Assembly: GCA_964575975.1 (NCBI GenBank)
Contig: CAZNTU010000117.1
Coordinates: forward strand, 1 to 16,414
Direction: 5' to 3'
From: G963674505 sp964575975
Lineage (GTDB): Bacteria; Desulfobacterota; Desulfobacteria; Desulfobacterales; SKZT01
Length of the DNA: 16,414 nt
Below, in pieces: positions 1 to 6,882 of the stretch. The position numbers and the translations under genes are program-made. Below the pieces are notes generated by a model. That model was not told where the DNA came from. It saw nothing but the letters and a program-made list of their open reading frames with translations, and did not search any database. How positions within the stretch are numbered: the first letter of the stretch is position 1; every line of letters begins with the position of its first letter.

Positions 1-40
1 AAATATTTCAATTGGTTGCGGCTTATGTTTACGATGTCAA

Positions 41-131
41 GTTATTGGTTATTGGGTAATGGTTGTTGGTTATTGGTTATTGGGTAATGGTTATTGGTTG
101 TTGGTTATTGGGTAATGGTTGTTGGTTATTG
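41..131. repeat. Heptanucleotide tandem repeat with 28-bp higher-order period
   Basis: Thirteen consecutive 7-bp units can be read without a break. They are of three kinds: GTTATTG, GTTGTTG and GGTAATG. GGTAATG recurs as every fourth unit (units 3, 7 and 11), which gives a 28-bp higher-order period. A partial unit (GTGG) follows. The array lies about 45 bp beyond the stop of the MttB-like gene and is not in a coding frame that makes sense. Short tandemly repeated heptamers of this style are known from cyanobacteria and occur in other bacteria; no function is claimed here. Confidence 0.9.
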
Positions 132-175
132 GTGGACTGTCGTTTTTTACAACTGGTTCGAACCGTTTTTTGTCT

Positions 176-1390
176 CTATTCCACGAATATTTTTCCAATG
201 TTGTAAGTGGTAAGAGGGTCGTCCATGTACATCCCCAGGCCGGTCCTTTGAATGGATTCCATGGCTCTGGGGTCGTACGTCGGCATTGCCACTTCGGGAG
301 CGTCGGCCGGAGTCACGCTTTCGGCCATCCGGGAGCATTTTTCCAGCTTGCCGATGGAAAAGTCGATCAGGTAGCGCAAGAAGGCGAACGGATGCCGAAT
401 CATGTGGAAGCCGTATTTCTTGCATAGCGCCTGGCCCGTTTTCGCGTCCGAGCAAGCCCTCTCCGTGGGGTGCTCCTCGTGGGTCGCGCCGGCGTTCTGG
501 CATGTGGGAAGGTCCAGCATCATGTTCAAGTGGCTCAGGAGAATGTTCAGCAGATTGTGGCTGACAAGGCCGTAGTTGGGGTTGTACTCGATTCGAGGGT
601 CGGCGATGGTGGGAAACCCCGCGTGGATGCACGTTATTTCCGGGTTGATCAGTTGCGCGGCGCAAATTCCGAAAAGTACCTCCGCGTGGGTCATGGTCAG
701 CACGCCATTATATGAGTACGGTGCGCTGATGCCGGCCATCGGCATGGCGGAAACGAACAGCGGAAGCCCCGCCTGCGCCACTTTGAAGAAAGCTTCCGAA
801 AAATTCTCGTTCACTTGGAGCGGCGGACGAGTCAGGCAAAAAACGATCATGATGTTCTTGCGCTTCTCGTAGATTTGGCGAGCCGTTTGCAACGATTCGT
901 CGTCGGTGACCGCGAAATAGAGAGGCTTGGAACAGATTCGCGACATGATTTCCATCTGCTCGGATTCGTTCTGAAGCTTTATCCCGCGTCCCATCCCGGC
1001 GATGATATCCGTCTCCTCGGCTATGCGGGCGATTTTTTCCGCGTGTTCCGGCCTCGGTATGACGCCCCCCTTGCCCTTCTTGTCGTCGTAGATGTACGGG
1101 GCCGTTCCGCCTATGAAAAAACTGTTTCGCGGAACGAAAAAATCGTCTATGGAGGGAACGGTTCGTAGACACTTTTTCACAAGGTCGCCCATGATGTAGA
1201 CGCGGTCCTCGTAGACCACGGAGAGTCCTTTGTCCTCGTAGGCGGAAAACGCCTTCAGAATGTCGGGCTGCTTGCATCCGACGCCCATGTTCTCCAGCAT
1301 CCAAAGAGCGTCCTCGTGTACCTTGAAAAGCATCTCCACGGTTTCTTCGCCGAGGGAACGCCTGGAAAGTTCGATTTGTTCTTGATTCAC
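176..1390 (-). CDS. MttB-superfamily (trimethylamine methyltransferase-like) protein, non-pyrrolysine
   Basis: This 404-residue protein resembles the corrinoid-dependent MttB/MtgB methyltransferase superfamily. Those TIM-barrel enzymes move a methyl group from a quaternary or tertiary amine to a cob(I)alamin protein. The clearest match is the central segment PMAGISAPYSYNGVLTMTHA followed by EVLFGICAAQLINPE, which parallels the family's 'QPMAGATAPVTLAG...NAEFLAGIVLAQL' region. A later 'GATHEEHPTERACSDAKTG' stretch lies where the family has its active-site loop. I chose the GTG at 1390 because GGAGA lies 7 nt upstream; the longer frame would need a TTG at 1423 with no ribosome binding site. The stop is TAG, but read-through gives only the AT-rich repeat, so this is a real end and not a pyrrolysine codon. 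At about 400 residues it is shorter than typical MttB (around 480-495). It follows the menaquinone operon but has its own promoter. No corrinoid protein gene is nearby, so the substrate is unknown. Confidence 0.75.
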   Translation of the reverse strand: MNQEQIELSRRSLGEETVEMLFKVHEDALWMLENMGVGCKQPDILKAFSAYEDKGLSVVYEDRVYIMGDLVKKCLRTVPSIDDFFVPRNSFFIGGTAPYIYDDKKGKGGVIPRPEHAEKIARIAEETDIIAGMGRGIKLQNESEQMEIMSRICSKPLYFAVTDDESLQTARQIYEKRKNIMIVFCLTRPPLQVNENFSEAFFKVAQAGLPLFVSAMPMAGISAPYSYNGVLTMTHAEVLFGICAAQLINPEITCIHAGFPTIADPRIEYNPNYGLVSHNLLNILLSHLNMMLDLPTCQNAGATHEEHPTERACSDAKTGQALCKKYGFHMIRHPFAFLRYLIDFSIGKLEKCSRMAESVTPADAPEVAMPTYDPRAMESIQRTGLGMYMDDPLTTYNIGKIFVE

Positions 1391-1468
1391 GTTTTTTCTC
1401 CGTATGGGTTTTTCTCGGTTCAAACGGTTCCGACGCTACCTTGTTCAATTAAAATTAAAGCTGTTGAT

Positions 1469-1488
1469 ATTGTTTCATTTCAAACAAT
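1469..1488. promoter_or_regulatory. Inverted repeat at the predicted start of the mttB-like transcript
   Basis: A perfect 7-bp inverted repeat, ATTGTTT-N6-AAACAAT, sits just downstream of the predicted -10 box of the MttB-like gene, overlapping the expected transcription start. Its position suits an operator, or a stem at the 5' end of the leader. The regulator is unknown, and an AT-rich match of this length could be chance. Confidence 0.4.
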
Positions 1489-1495
1489 TTGACGA

Positions 1496-1523
1496 AGAAT
1501 AACATGCGGGGAAATTATGTCAA
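1496..1523 (-). promoter_or_regulatory. Sigma70-type promoter for the mttB-like gene
   Basis: On the minus strand a consensus -35 box TTGACA (1518-1523) is followed, after 16 bp, by TATTCT (1496-1501, 4 of 6 matches to TATAAT). It lies about 105 bp upstream of the GTG start at 1390 in the 180-bp gap after mqnA. It suggests that the MttB-like gene can be transcribed independently of the menaquinone operon. Confidence 0.6.
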
Positions 1524-1570
1524 CCTTTTTTTACGAAATAATTGGAACTCGAACGGAATATCAAGGAAGA

Positions 1571-2440
1571 TTATGGACGAAAGAACGAAATGACGGCCCT
1601 TTCGGAAATCATGCCGTATTTGTGGAGGTATTCGAAAAAAGTTTTGAGGCCGAAGAATTTCTGGGGGGTCAGGTCGTATTGCAGAGTGTTGTGGTACGAC
1701 TCGCAAAACGCGGGGGACAAATTCAGGACCGAGGCGGAGCGGCGTGCAATGGTTTCCATGTTGTTTTCGCCATCCTGTCTGGAGATTTTGAAGAGCTTCG
1801 CTATCGCGGCGACGGCTTCGGGATAGTTTTCGGCGAAGTTTTTGCGGACCGCCACCACGGCGAAGACGAAAGGAAGCCCCGTCGCCTCTTTCCACATGGC
1901 GCCTAAGTCCAGAACGTATTCGAAGCTGTCGGCCCATGGTTCCGATATCGCCGCGTTTCCGATCACCAGGGCGGCGTCCGCCTCTTTTTTAACCGCGCGG
2001 GGATTCCTCAAGGTCGCTTTGACGAAATCCGGCTTAACGCCTTGCATGGCGAACAGGAGTTTTAGAAGGGCGGCGGCGCTGGCCGATTCGTCGGTCAGCA
2101 ACACCTTTTTGCCTTGCAGACGGTCGAAAGGGCGGTTGGAGGCCAAAATGACGCTTACGGCGTTTCCGAAGCAGGAGATGGAGTTGTCGGGCAGGATGCT
2201 CCAATCCTTGTGGTTGGCCGCGTAGGCGGCGGTGGATACGGGACTTGCGTCCAAAAGCCCCTCGGCGAGCATTCGGTTCAAAGTGGACGGCGGTTCGCAT
2301 ACCAGTTTCATCCAAGGGGGGCGAAGTCCGTTGTCCAAGCCGAAATAGATCGGGGCCACGTTGATATAGCGAATTCTGCCGATTTTAACCTTTCGGTCTG
2401 GCAGTTGCAATGGAGGCAGGTGTTCAGCCGGGTAGTTCAT
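1571..2440 (-). CDS. mqnA: Chorismate dehydratase MqnA (futalosine menaquinone pathway)
   Basis: MqnA removes water from chorismate to give 3-[(1-carboxyvinyl)oxy]benzoate, the first committed step of futalosine-dependent menaquinone synthesis in the cytoplasm. The 289-residue protein has the periplasmic-binding-protein-like fold signature of the family: the N-terminal 'KIGRIRYINVAPIYFGL' strand, 'LLDASPVSTAAYA', 'CFGNAVSVILASN', 'ALVIGNAA' and a C-terminal 'YDLTPQKFFGLKTFFEYLHK' helix region. I prefer ATG 2440 because it leaves about 17 residues before the conserved first strand, as is usual. An in-frame ATG at 2488 would add 16 unconserved residues, and neither start has a strong ribosome binding site. 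From 2440 the gene overlaps the end of mqnX by 17 nt, which fits translational coupling. It is the last gene of the mqnE-C-X-A operon. Confidence 0.93.
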   Translation of the reverse strand: MNYPAEHLPPLQLPDRKVKIGRIRYINVAPIYFGLDNGLRPPWMKLVCEPPSTLNRMLAEGLLDASPVSTAAYAANHKDWSILPDNSISCFGNAVSVILASNRPFDRLQGKKVLLTDESASAAALLKLLFAMQGVKPDFVKATLRNPRAVKKEADAALVIGNAAISEPWADSFEYVLDLGAMWKEATGLPFVFAVVAVRKNFAENYPEAVAAIAKLFKISRQDGENNMETIARRSASVLNLSPAFCESYHNTLQYDLTPQKFFGLKTFFEYLHKYGMISERAVISFFRP

Positions 2441-3656
2441 AGGATTTGTCCGCAAAAAAAGGGGCGATCGGTTTAGAGAAATTGCCATGGACGATGTTTT
2501 CCAGCACGGCGCCGGGCGAGGCGCCCTCCACGGGAGCGTACACCATGGCGGCCGATTTTCCGGGAGACAACGTTCCGAAGCGGTCGGCGAAACCCAAGGC
2601 TTCGGCCCCGTTGATCGTGCCCATGGCCAGAATGTCGGCAGGGGAAATCGATTCGCAGGATCGGGCTGCGAACGCCATTTCGTCCAGAATGCTCAGCGTG
2701 TCGCAGCTGGCCAAACTGTCGGTCCCGAGGCAAGGCTTCAGACCGGCCTTGACGAATTTCTCCGGATCCGGAAGGCGTCCGTGGAGATTTTTGTTGCTTC
2801 TGGGGCAGAGACAAACCTTGACCTTGTTTTTCCTCAGCGTCTCGATGTCCTGTTGGTCGCAATGCAAAAGGTGGACGGCGAGCATGTTTTCCCGCAAGGC
2901 GCCAAGTTTTTCCAAATACCTGACGGGGCTTTTGGACGGGACCCCCCAATTCGAAAACCGGATGCCGCGAAAGGAAAGGAAATCCGCCCAGTTTCCTTTC
3001 CCGGTAGTGATGAACTCCATTTCGTCCTCGGATTCGGCCAAGTGGATGGACACGGGGAGGCTCTTCTTTTCGGCGGCCCGGAGAATTTCGGCGATCAAGT
3101 CGGGGGCCGTGGTGTGCGGTCCGTGAATCGCCATGGAATACCTCGTGTTTTCATTTTCCATGTTTTCGGAAATAGTTGACAATATTTGCGCGGAATCCGA
3201 GCTGTTGAAATTTCCAAGGTATTCCTTGAACCAAACGCCGGGCATCCGGGTTTCGGCGAGAGCTTTTCGGGTATATCCCAAAGTCGAAATTTCGCCCACG
3301 GCGACGCAACCGAAATTCCGCAATTCATCAATCCCTTTTTTCGCATATTCGCGAATAGTTTTCCGGTCCAGCTTCATGCGTTCTTCCAAGAGACGTATCA
3401 CCCAGTCGCGGAACCCGGAGTCGTACGGGACCAAGCCTTTCAATGCGCAAAGTTCCAAGTGGGTGTGGGCATTGACGAGAGCCGGGATTATGGCTCCAGT
3501 TCCCCGCCTGACCACTTGGGATCCCCGAGGGACTCTTCCCGAGCCCACTTCGACGATTTTCCCCCCAGACGTTTTCACATATCCGTTTTTGACGATTTCA
3601 TCCGGGGAAATTACGACCCACCCCGCCTTGTAGTAACAGCACTCACGGGCGCTCAT
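2424..3656 (-). CDS. mqnX: Aminodeoxyfutalosine deaminase (amidohydrolase superfamily)
   Basis: This is a 410-residue amidohydrolase of the cytosine/adenosine deaminase-like group. It is expected to deaminate aminodeoxyfutalosine, the MqnE product, to futalosine. Metal-ligand motifs are visible in order: NAHTHLE (His64, His66), SIHLAES (His205), VHLLHCD (His262/His265) and LGTDSLAS (Asp313). The ATG at 3656 has AGGTG about 4 nt upstream and lies 13 nt after the mqnC stop. The longer frame, starting at 3728 inside mqnC, adds basic unconserved residues and is rejected. A generic chlorohydrolase/deaminase could look like this, but its place between mqnC and mqnA makes the futalosine role very likely. 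A deaminase implies that a separate hydrolase (MqnB) elsewhere makes dehypoxanthine futalosine. Confidence 0.9.
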   Translation of the reverse strand: MSARECCYYKAGWVVISPDEIVKNGYVKTSGGKIVEVGSGRVPRGSQVVRRGTGAIIPALVNAHTHLELCALKGLVPYDSGFRDWVIRLLEERMKLDRKTIREYAKKGIDELRNFGCVAVGEISTLGYTRKALAETRMPGVWFKEYLGNFNSSDSAQILSTISENMENENTRYSMAIHGPHTTAPDLIAEILRAAEKKSLPVSIHLAESEDEMEFITTGKGNWADFLSFRGIRFSNWGVPSKSPVRYLEKLGALRENMLAVHLLHCDQQDIETLRKNKVKVCLCPRSNKNLHGRLPDPEKFVKAGLKPCLGTDSLASCDTLSILDEMAFAARSCESISPADILAMGTINGAEALGFADRFGTLSPGKSAAMVYAPVEGASPGAVLENIVHGNFSKPIAPFFADKSYELPG

Positions 3657-3669
3657 GCGACACCTGTTT

Positions 3670-4737
3670 TTAAAGGTTCTCGTAAAAACAGTTCCTCCGC
3701 GCCGGAACGAATCCGGCGTTCCGAACAAGCCTTCTCATTTCCTTTTCCGGCAGTCTGAACTTTACCCCTGCGGCCGCCACGACATTCTCCTCGATCATGG
3801 TGCTTCCGAGGTCGTTGGCCCCGAAGGCCAGGGCGACCTGGACGATTTTCGCGCCTTGGGTGACCCACGAGGCTTGAACGTTGTCCACGTTGTCGAGAAC
3901 GATCCTGCTGACGGAGAGCACTTTCAGGTATTCGGAGGCGGTCGCCGGTTCAGTTTTTATACGAGTGTTTTCGGGCTGGAAGCTCCACGGGATGAATGCG
4001 GTGAATCCGGCGGTCTCGTCCTGGAGGTCCCGGATTTTCATCAGGTGCTCCACGATATGTTTCGGCTTTTCGCGACATCCGAACATCATCGTGGCGGTAC
4101 TGCGAAGGTTCGCCTTGTGGGCCTGCCGCATGACCTCCAGCCAGGCGGCGGAAGAGCATTTGTCGGGCGAGTTTTTTCGACGTATCTCGTCCACCAGGAT
4201 TTCCGCTCCGCCTCCCGGGATCGATCCCAGTCCGGCTTCCTTGAGGCGCTCGATTACTTCTCCGACAGGAATTTTCGACTTTTCGGCGATGTAGGAAATC
4301 TCGGGAGGAGAAAAACCGTGGACGTGAATGTCGAAGTTGCCCTTGATGAATTTCAAGAGGCTTGTGTAATAATCAAGGTCGAGATCGGGGTTCATTCCGC
4401 CCTGCAACAGAATCTGTATGCCGCCCAGCTCGATGGTTTCCTCGATTTTTTTGGCCAGTTCCGCTTCGGAAATCACGTATCCGCCGGATTCGCCCGGCTT
4501 GCGGTGGAAAGCGCAGAACCGGCAGCCGCAACCGCAGACGTTTGTATAGTTGATGTTCCGATCCACAATATAGGTGACCATCGGTTCCGGGTGTTTTTTT
4601 CGCCGGACCGCGCCAGCGATGCTTCCCAGGGCGATCAGATCCGCCTCCTTCAATAGCGCCAGCGCCTCGTCGAAATCGATCCGCTCGAACGCGGACCCTT
4701 TTTCCAAGGCTGTCTCGAGAATATTACGCGTTCTCAT
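3670..4737 (-). CDS. mqnC: Cyclic dehypoxanthinyl futalosine synthase MqnC (radical SAM)
   Basis: MqnC uses a [4Fe-4S] cluster and S-adenosylmethionine to cyclise dehypoxanthine futalosine to its spiro bicyclic product in menaquinone synthesis. The 355-residue protein carries the radical SAM motif CGCGCRFCAF (cluster cysteines 68, 72 and 75) just after VDRNINYTNVC. It has the MqnC-type blocks 'IQILLQGGMNPDLDLDYY', 'SIPGGGAEILVDEIR' and 'ASWVTQGAKIVQVALAFGAN' followed by DLGSTMIEENVV. The WVTQG...LGSTMIEENV wording separates it from MqnE. The start overlaps the end of mqnE by 14 nt. Length matches the family and no residue appears missing. Confidence 0.95.
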   Translation of the reverse strand: MRTRNILETALEKGSAFERIDFDEALALLKEADLIALGSIAGAVRRKKHPEPMVTYIVDRNINYTNVCGCGCRFCAFHRKPGESGGYVISEAELAKKIEETIELGGIQILLQGGMNPDLDLDYYTSLLKFIKGNFDIHVHGFSPPEISYIAEKSKIPVGEVIERLKEAGLGSIPGGGAEILVDEIRRKNSPDKCSSAAWLEVMRQAHKANLRSTATMMFGCREKPKHIVEHLMKIRDLQDETAGFTAFIPWSFQPENTRIKTEPATASEYLKVLSVSRIVLDNVDNVQASWVTQGAKIVQVALAFGANDLGSTMIEENVVAAAGVKFRLPEKEMRRLVRNAGFVPARRNCFYENL

Positions 4738-5839
4738 ATCGAAGGCTTTCCTGTACGACCGGCTGGTAGAAAGAGTCGCGCTCCACGGGTTCGAAACCGG
4801 CCGCGAGGATCATCCGTTCCATGCGGTCCGGGGTCAGTCCCTTGGCCGACGTCGCTCCGGCCATGTGGGTGATTTTTTCCTCCACGATGGTCCCGTCGAG
4901 GTCGTCGGCGCCGAACGAAAGGGCGACCTGTGCCAGTTTTTCTCCAATCATTACCCAATAGGCCTTGATATGTTCGAAATTGTCCAGCATGAGCCGCGCG
5001 ATCGCGATATTTTTGAGGTCCTCGAACCCGGAGGTGTCGGAAAGGTTCGAAAGACGGGTATTTCGAGGATGAAACGCCAGCGGGATGAAAGCGGAGAAGC
5101 CGCCGGTCTCGTCCTGAAGGGATCTTAGGCCGATCAGGTGCGAGACTTTCTCCTCCACGGTCTCGATATGCCCGTAGAGCATGGTGGCGTTGGAGGTCAG
5201 TCCGGCCCGGTGGACTTCCTTCATGACCTGAAGCCAGCGTTCGTGGCCGATTTTTTTCGGAAACAACTTTTCCCTGACGCGCCCGCTCATGATTTCCGCG
5301 CCTCCTCCCGGAAGCATGGCAAGGCCCTCGGCCTTGAGCGTTTCGATCGTTTCGGAAAGGGAAAGGCCGGATATTTTCGATATGTATTCGATTTCGACGG
5401 CGGTGAACGCCTTGATGGTCGCCAAGGGGCGCATTTTCCGAACGATACGGATCAGGTCGAGATAATAGTCGAAGGGCAGGGCCGGGTTGAGCCCTCCCAC
5501 CATGTGGACTTCCCTGACAGGCCTTGCCGTCTCGGTCGAAAGCATCTCCCGCGTTTGCTCCGGCGTCAAGGTGAACGCGCCGTTTTGCCCATCGTCGCGG
5601 GCGAACGCGCAAAAGGCGCATCGGTTCACGCAAACGTTGGTGTAGTTCAAGTGCTGGTTGACCACGTAGAACGAGCGTTTTCCGTGCCTTTTTTTCCTGA
5701 CGCCGCCCGCGAGCATTCCAATGCCGAGCAAGTCGTTGCTTTTATAGAGCGCCACGCCGTCCTTGAAGTCCAACCGTTCTTGCGCGAACACCTTGTCCCT
5801 GGTATTTTTCAAAGAGGCGTCCGAAACTTCTGTCTGCAT
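4724..5839 (-). CDS. mqnE: Aminodeoxyfutalosine synthase MqnE (radical SAM)
   Basis: MqnE joins the MqnA product to the adenosyl radical from S-adenosylmethionine, giving aminodeoxyfutalosine. The 371-residue protein has the radical SAM motif CVNRCAFCAF (cysteines 70, 74 and 77) after NQHLNYTNVC. It has the MqnE-specific blocks 'VREVHMVGGLNPALPFDYYL', 'IKAFTAVEIEYISKISGLSL', 'MLPGGGAEI' and 'KAYWVMIGEKLAQVALSFGA' followed by DDLDGTIVEEKI. I chose ATG 5839, with GGTGG just upstream; ATG 5857 adds six residues and has no ribosome binding site. It is paralogous to its neighbour mqnC across the whole length. It is the first gene of the operon, about 45 bp below the promoter and palindrome. Confidence 0.94.
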   Translation of the reverse strand: MQTEVSDASLKNTRDKVFAQERLDFKDGVALYKSNDLLGIGMLAGGVRKKRHGKRSFYVVNQHLNYTNVCVNRCAFCAFARDDGQNGAFTLTPEQTREMLSTETARPVREVHMVGGLNPALPFDYYLDLIRIVRKMRPLATIKAFTAVEIEYISKISGLSLSETIETLKAEGLAMLPGGGAEIMSGRVREKLFPKKIGHERWLQVMKEVHRAGLTSNATMLYGHIETVEEKVSHLIGLRSLQDETGGFSAFIPLAFHPRNTRLSNLSDTSGFEDLKNIAIARLMLDNFEHIKAYWVMIGEKLAQVALSFGADDLDGTIVEEKITHMAGATSAKGLTPDRMERMILAAGFEPVERDSFYQPVVQESLRYENA

Positions 5840-5881
5840 AAACCACCAGAATTGCATGAAATTTTAGTAACAGTCGCAAAG

Positions 5882-5895
5882 TGACCGAGCGGTCA
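5882..5895. promoter_or_regulatory. Palindromic operator candidate at the mqn promoter
   Basis: TGACCGAGCGGTCA is a perfect inverted repeat with 6-bp arms and a 2-bp centre. It lies directly against the -10 box of the mqn operon, covering the expected transcription start. A bound protein here would block initiation. The shape (TGACCG-N2-CGGTCA) is like operators used by some TetR-family repressors; that link is inference, and no regulator gene is present in the window. Confidence 0.55.
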
Positions 5896-5924
5896 TTTAT
5901 ACAACGGAGCATGCCCGTTTTCAA
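5896..5924 (-). promoter_or_regulatory. Sigma70-type promoter of the mqnE-C-X-A operon
   Basis: On the minus strand TTGAAA (5919-5924) and TATAAA (5896-5901) are separated by exactly 17 bp; each box matches consensus at 5 of 6 positions. The start codon of mqnE is about 50 bp downstream. This is one of the best promoter matches in the window and the only one found upstream of the four menaquinone genes. Confidence 0.7.
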
Positions 5925-5991
5925 GTTATTAGTTCCATTCGAAAAATGAAAGGGCAATGCTCCCGGAAATGGCGCGAGCCGCTCGAATTCG

Positions 5992-6780
5992 CTAAAATCG
6001 AAAAGCTCTCTCGTTCGACGCCCTATTCGCCGCCATAGTCGTTTCGCTTTTGGCTCGAATCGGTTCGTCTCCCACCCGAATCAATCCTATTCCGATTCTT
6101 TTCCGGCCGGTCTCGATAGAATCGACGAACTCGGCGGAATCGTAGGATTTCTTGATCTCGTTCCAGAACAGATGCACCTCGATATCCGGGAGGTCGTCTC
6201 GGGGAAGGATGTCATGGAATGCGACCAGTCCGCCGGGGCGAACCATAGGGCCGTACTGGTAGAAATCGGCCTTGACCCCCTCGTAGCTATGGTCGCCGTC
6301 GATGAATGCGAAGTCGATGGGCTTGTCCGCGAAAATATCGGCCACTTTCTCGAACGTTTCCGGCTGGTGGGAATCTTCCAGCAGAAGATGCATTTCCTGG
6401 TTGTCCCGGGCGAAGGATTTATAAAAAGGCAGGCGGCAAGACGGATATGCGCCGCCGAACTCTCCGTCGGGAAGGTCCATGCTGACAATGGTGGCGCGGG
6501 GCTTGGCCGCTCTCGTCCACAAGTACAAGGTCCCGCCCTTTGCCGTGCCTATTTCGAGGATTCGTTCGGGTGCGATTTTCAGCACTTCCTTATAAAGGCT
6601 CTCGATTTCCGAAAGATTTTGCCGGGGCTCGATGGATTTGAAAAAACCTCTTCCGCGAAATACGAACGGAATCGTAAAACGAGAAGTCGGAGTGCGAAGC
6701 TTGCCCTCTAAAAACGACAACTCCCGCCGTGCCTGCCAACGGTGAATTCCAGACATCAGCGTATATATAAACTTTTTCAT
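5992..6780 (-). CDS. Class I SAM-dependent methyltransferase (Methyltransf_24-like)
   Basis: This 262-residue protein is predicted to be a cytoplasmic S-adenosylmethionine-dependent methyltransferase. Motif I is ILEIGTAKGGTLYLW (about residues 74-88), a Rossmann SAM-binding loop. The later block FAFIDGDHSYEGVKADFYQY (about 157-176), followed by RPGGLVAFHDI, is the hallmark of the Methyltransf_24/cephalosporin-hydroxylase-like group, which often acts on sugars or secondary metabolites. I chose ATG 6780 because AAAGGA lies 4 nt upstream; the longer frame to 6852 adds 24 unconserved residues. It follows the FAD-binding protein gene by about 100 bp on the same strand and may be co-transcribed with it. 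The substrate cannot be told from the sequence. Confidence 0.82.
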   Translation of the reverse strand: MKKFIYTLMSGIHRWQARRELSFLEGKLRTPTSRFTIPFVFRGRGFFKSIEPRQNLSEIESLYKEVLKIAPERILEIGTAKGGTLYLWTRAAKPRATIVSMDLPDGEFGGAYPSCRLPFYKSFARDNQEMHLLLEDSHQPETFEKVADIFADKPIDFAFIDGDHSYEGVKADFYQYGPMVRPGGLVAFHDILPRDDLPDIEVHLFWNEIKKSYDSAEFVDSIETGRKRIGIGLIRVGDEPIRAKSETTMAANRASNERAFRF

Positions 6781-6882
6781 ATTTCCTTTTTCCGTGTTCG
6801 AGCATGAATCGTTGCAGCTCCGGAATTCGCTTCGAGACAACGATATCGACATATCGGCGTTGCATCGTCATGCTTTGGGCAG

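Noticed and set aside
41..131. Possible CRISPR array
   Set aside because: The units are 7 bp, contiguous and without spacers; this is a simple tandem repeat.
155..164. GGTTCGAACC, similar to a tRNA T-arm
   Set aside because: No acceptor, D or anticodon arm can be built around it, and the palindrome alone is too short to support a tRNA.
176..178. In-frame TAG at the end of the MttB-like gene, as a possible pyrrolysine codon
   Set aside because: Pyrrolysine in MttB is internal, about two thirds along the protein. Read-through here gives unconserved residues and then the heptamer repeat, and no pyl genes are present in the window.
6054..6064. Eleven-base match (TCGAATCGGTT) to the MITE-like terminal repeat
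   Set aside because: It is inside the methyltransferase coding sequence, has no partner repeat or flanking duplication, and is likely chance.
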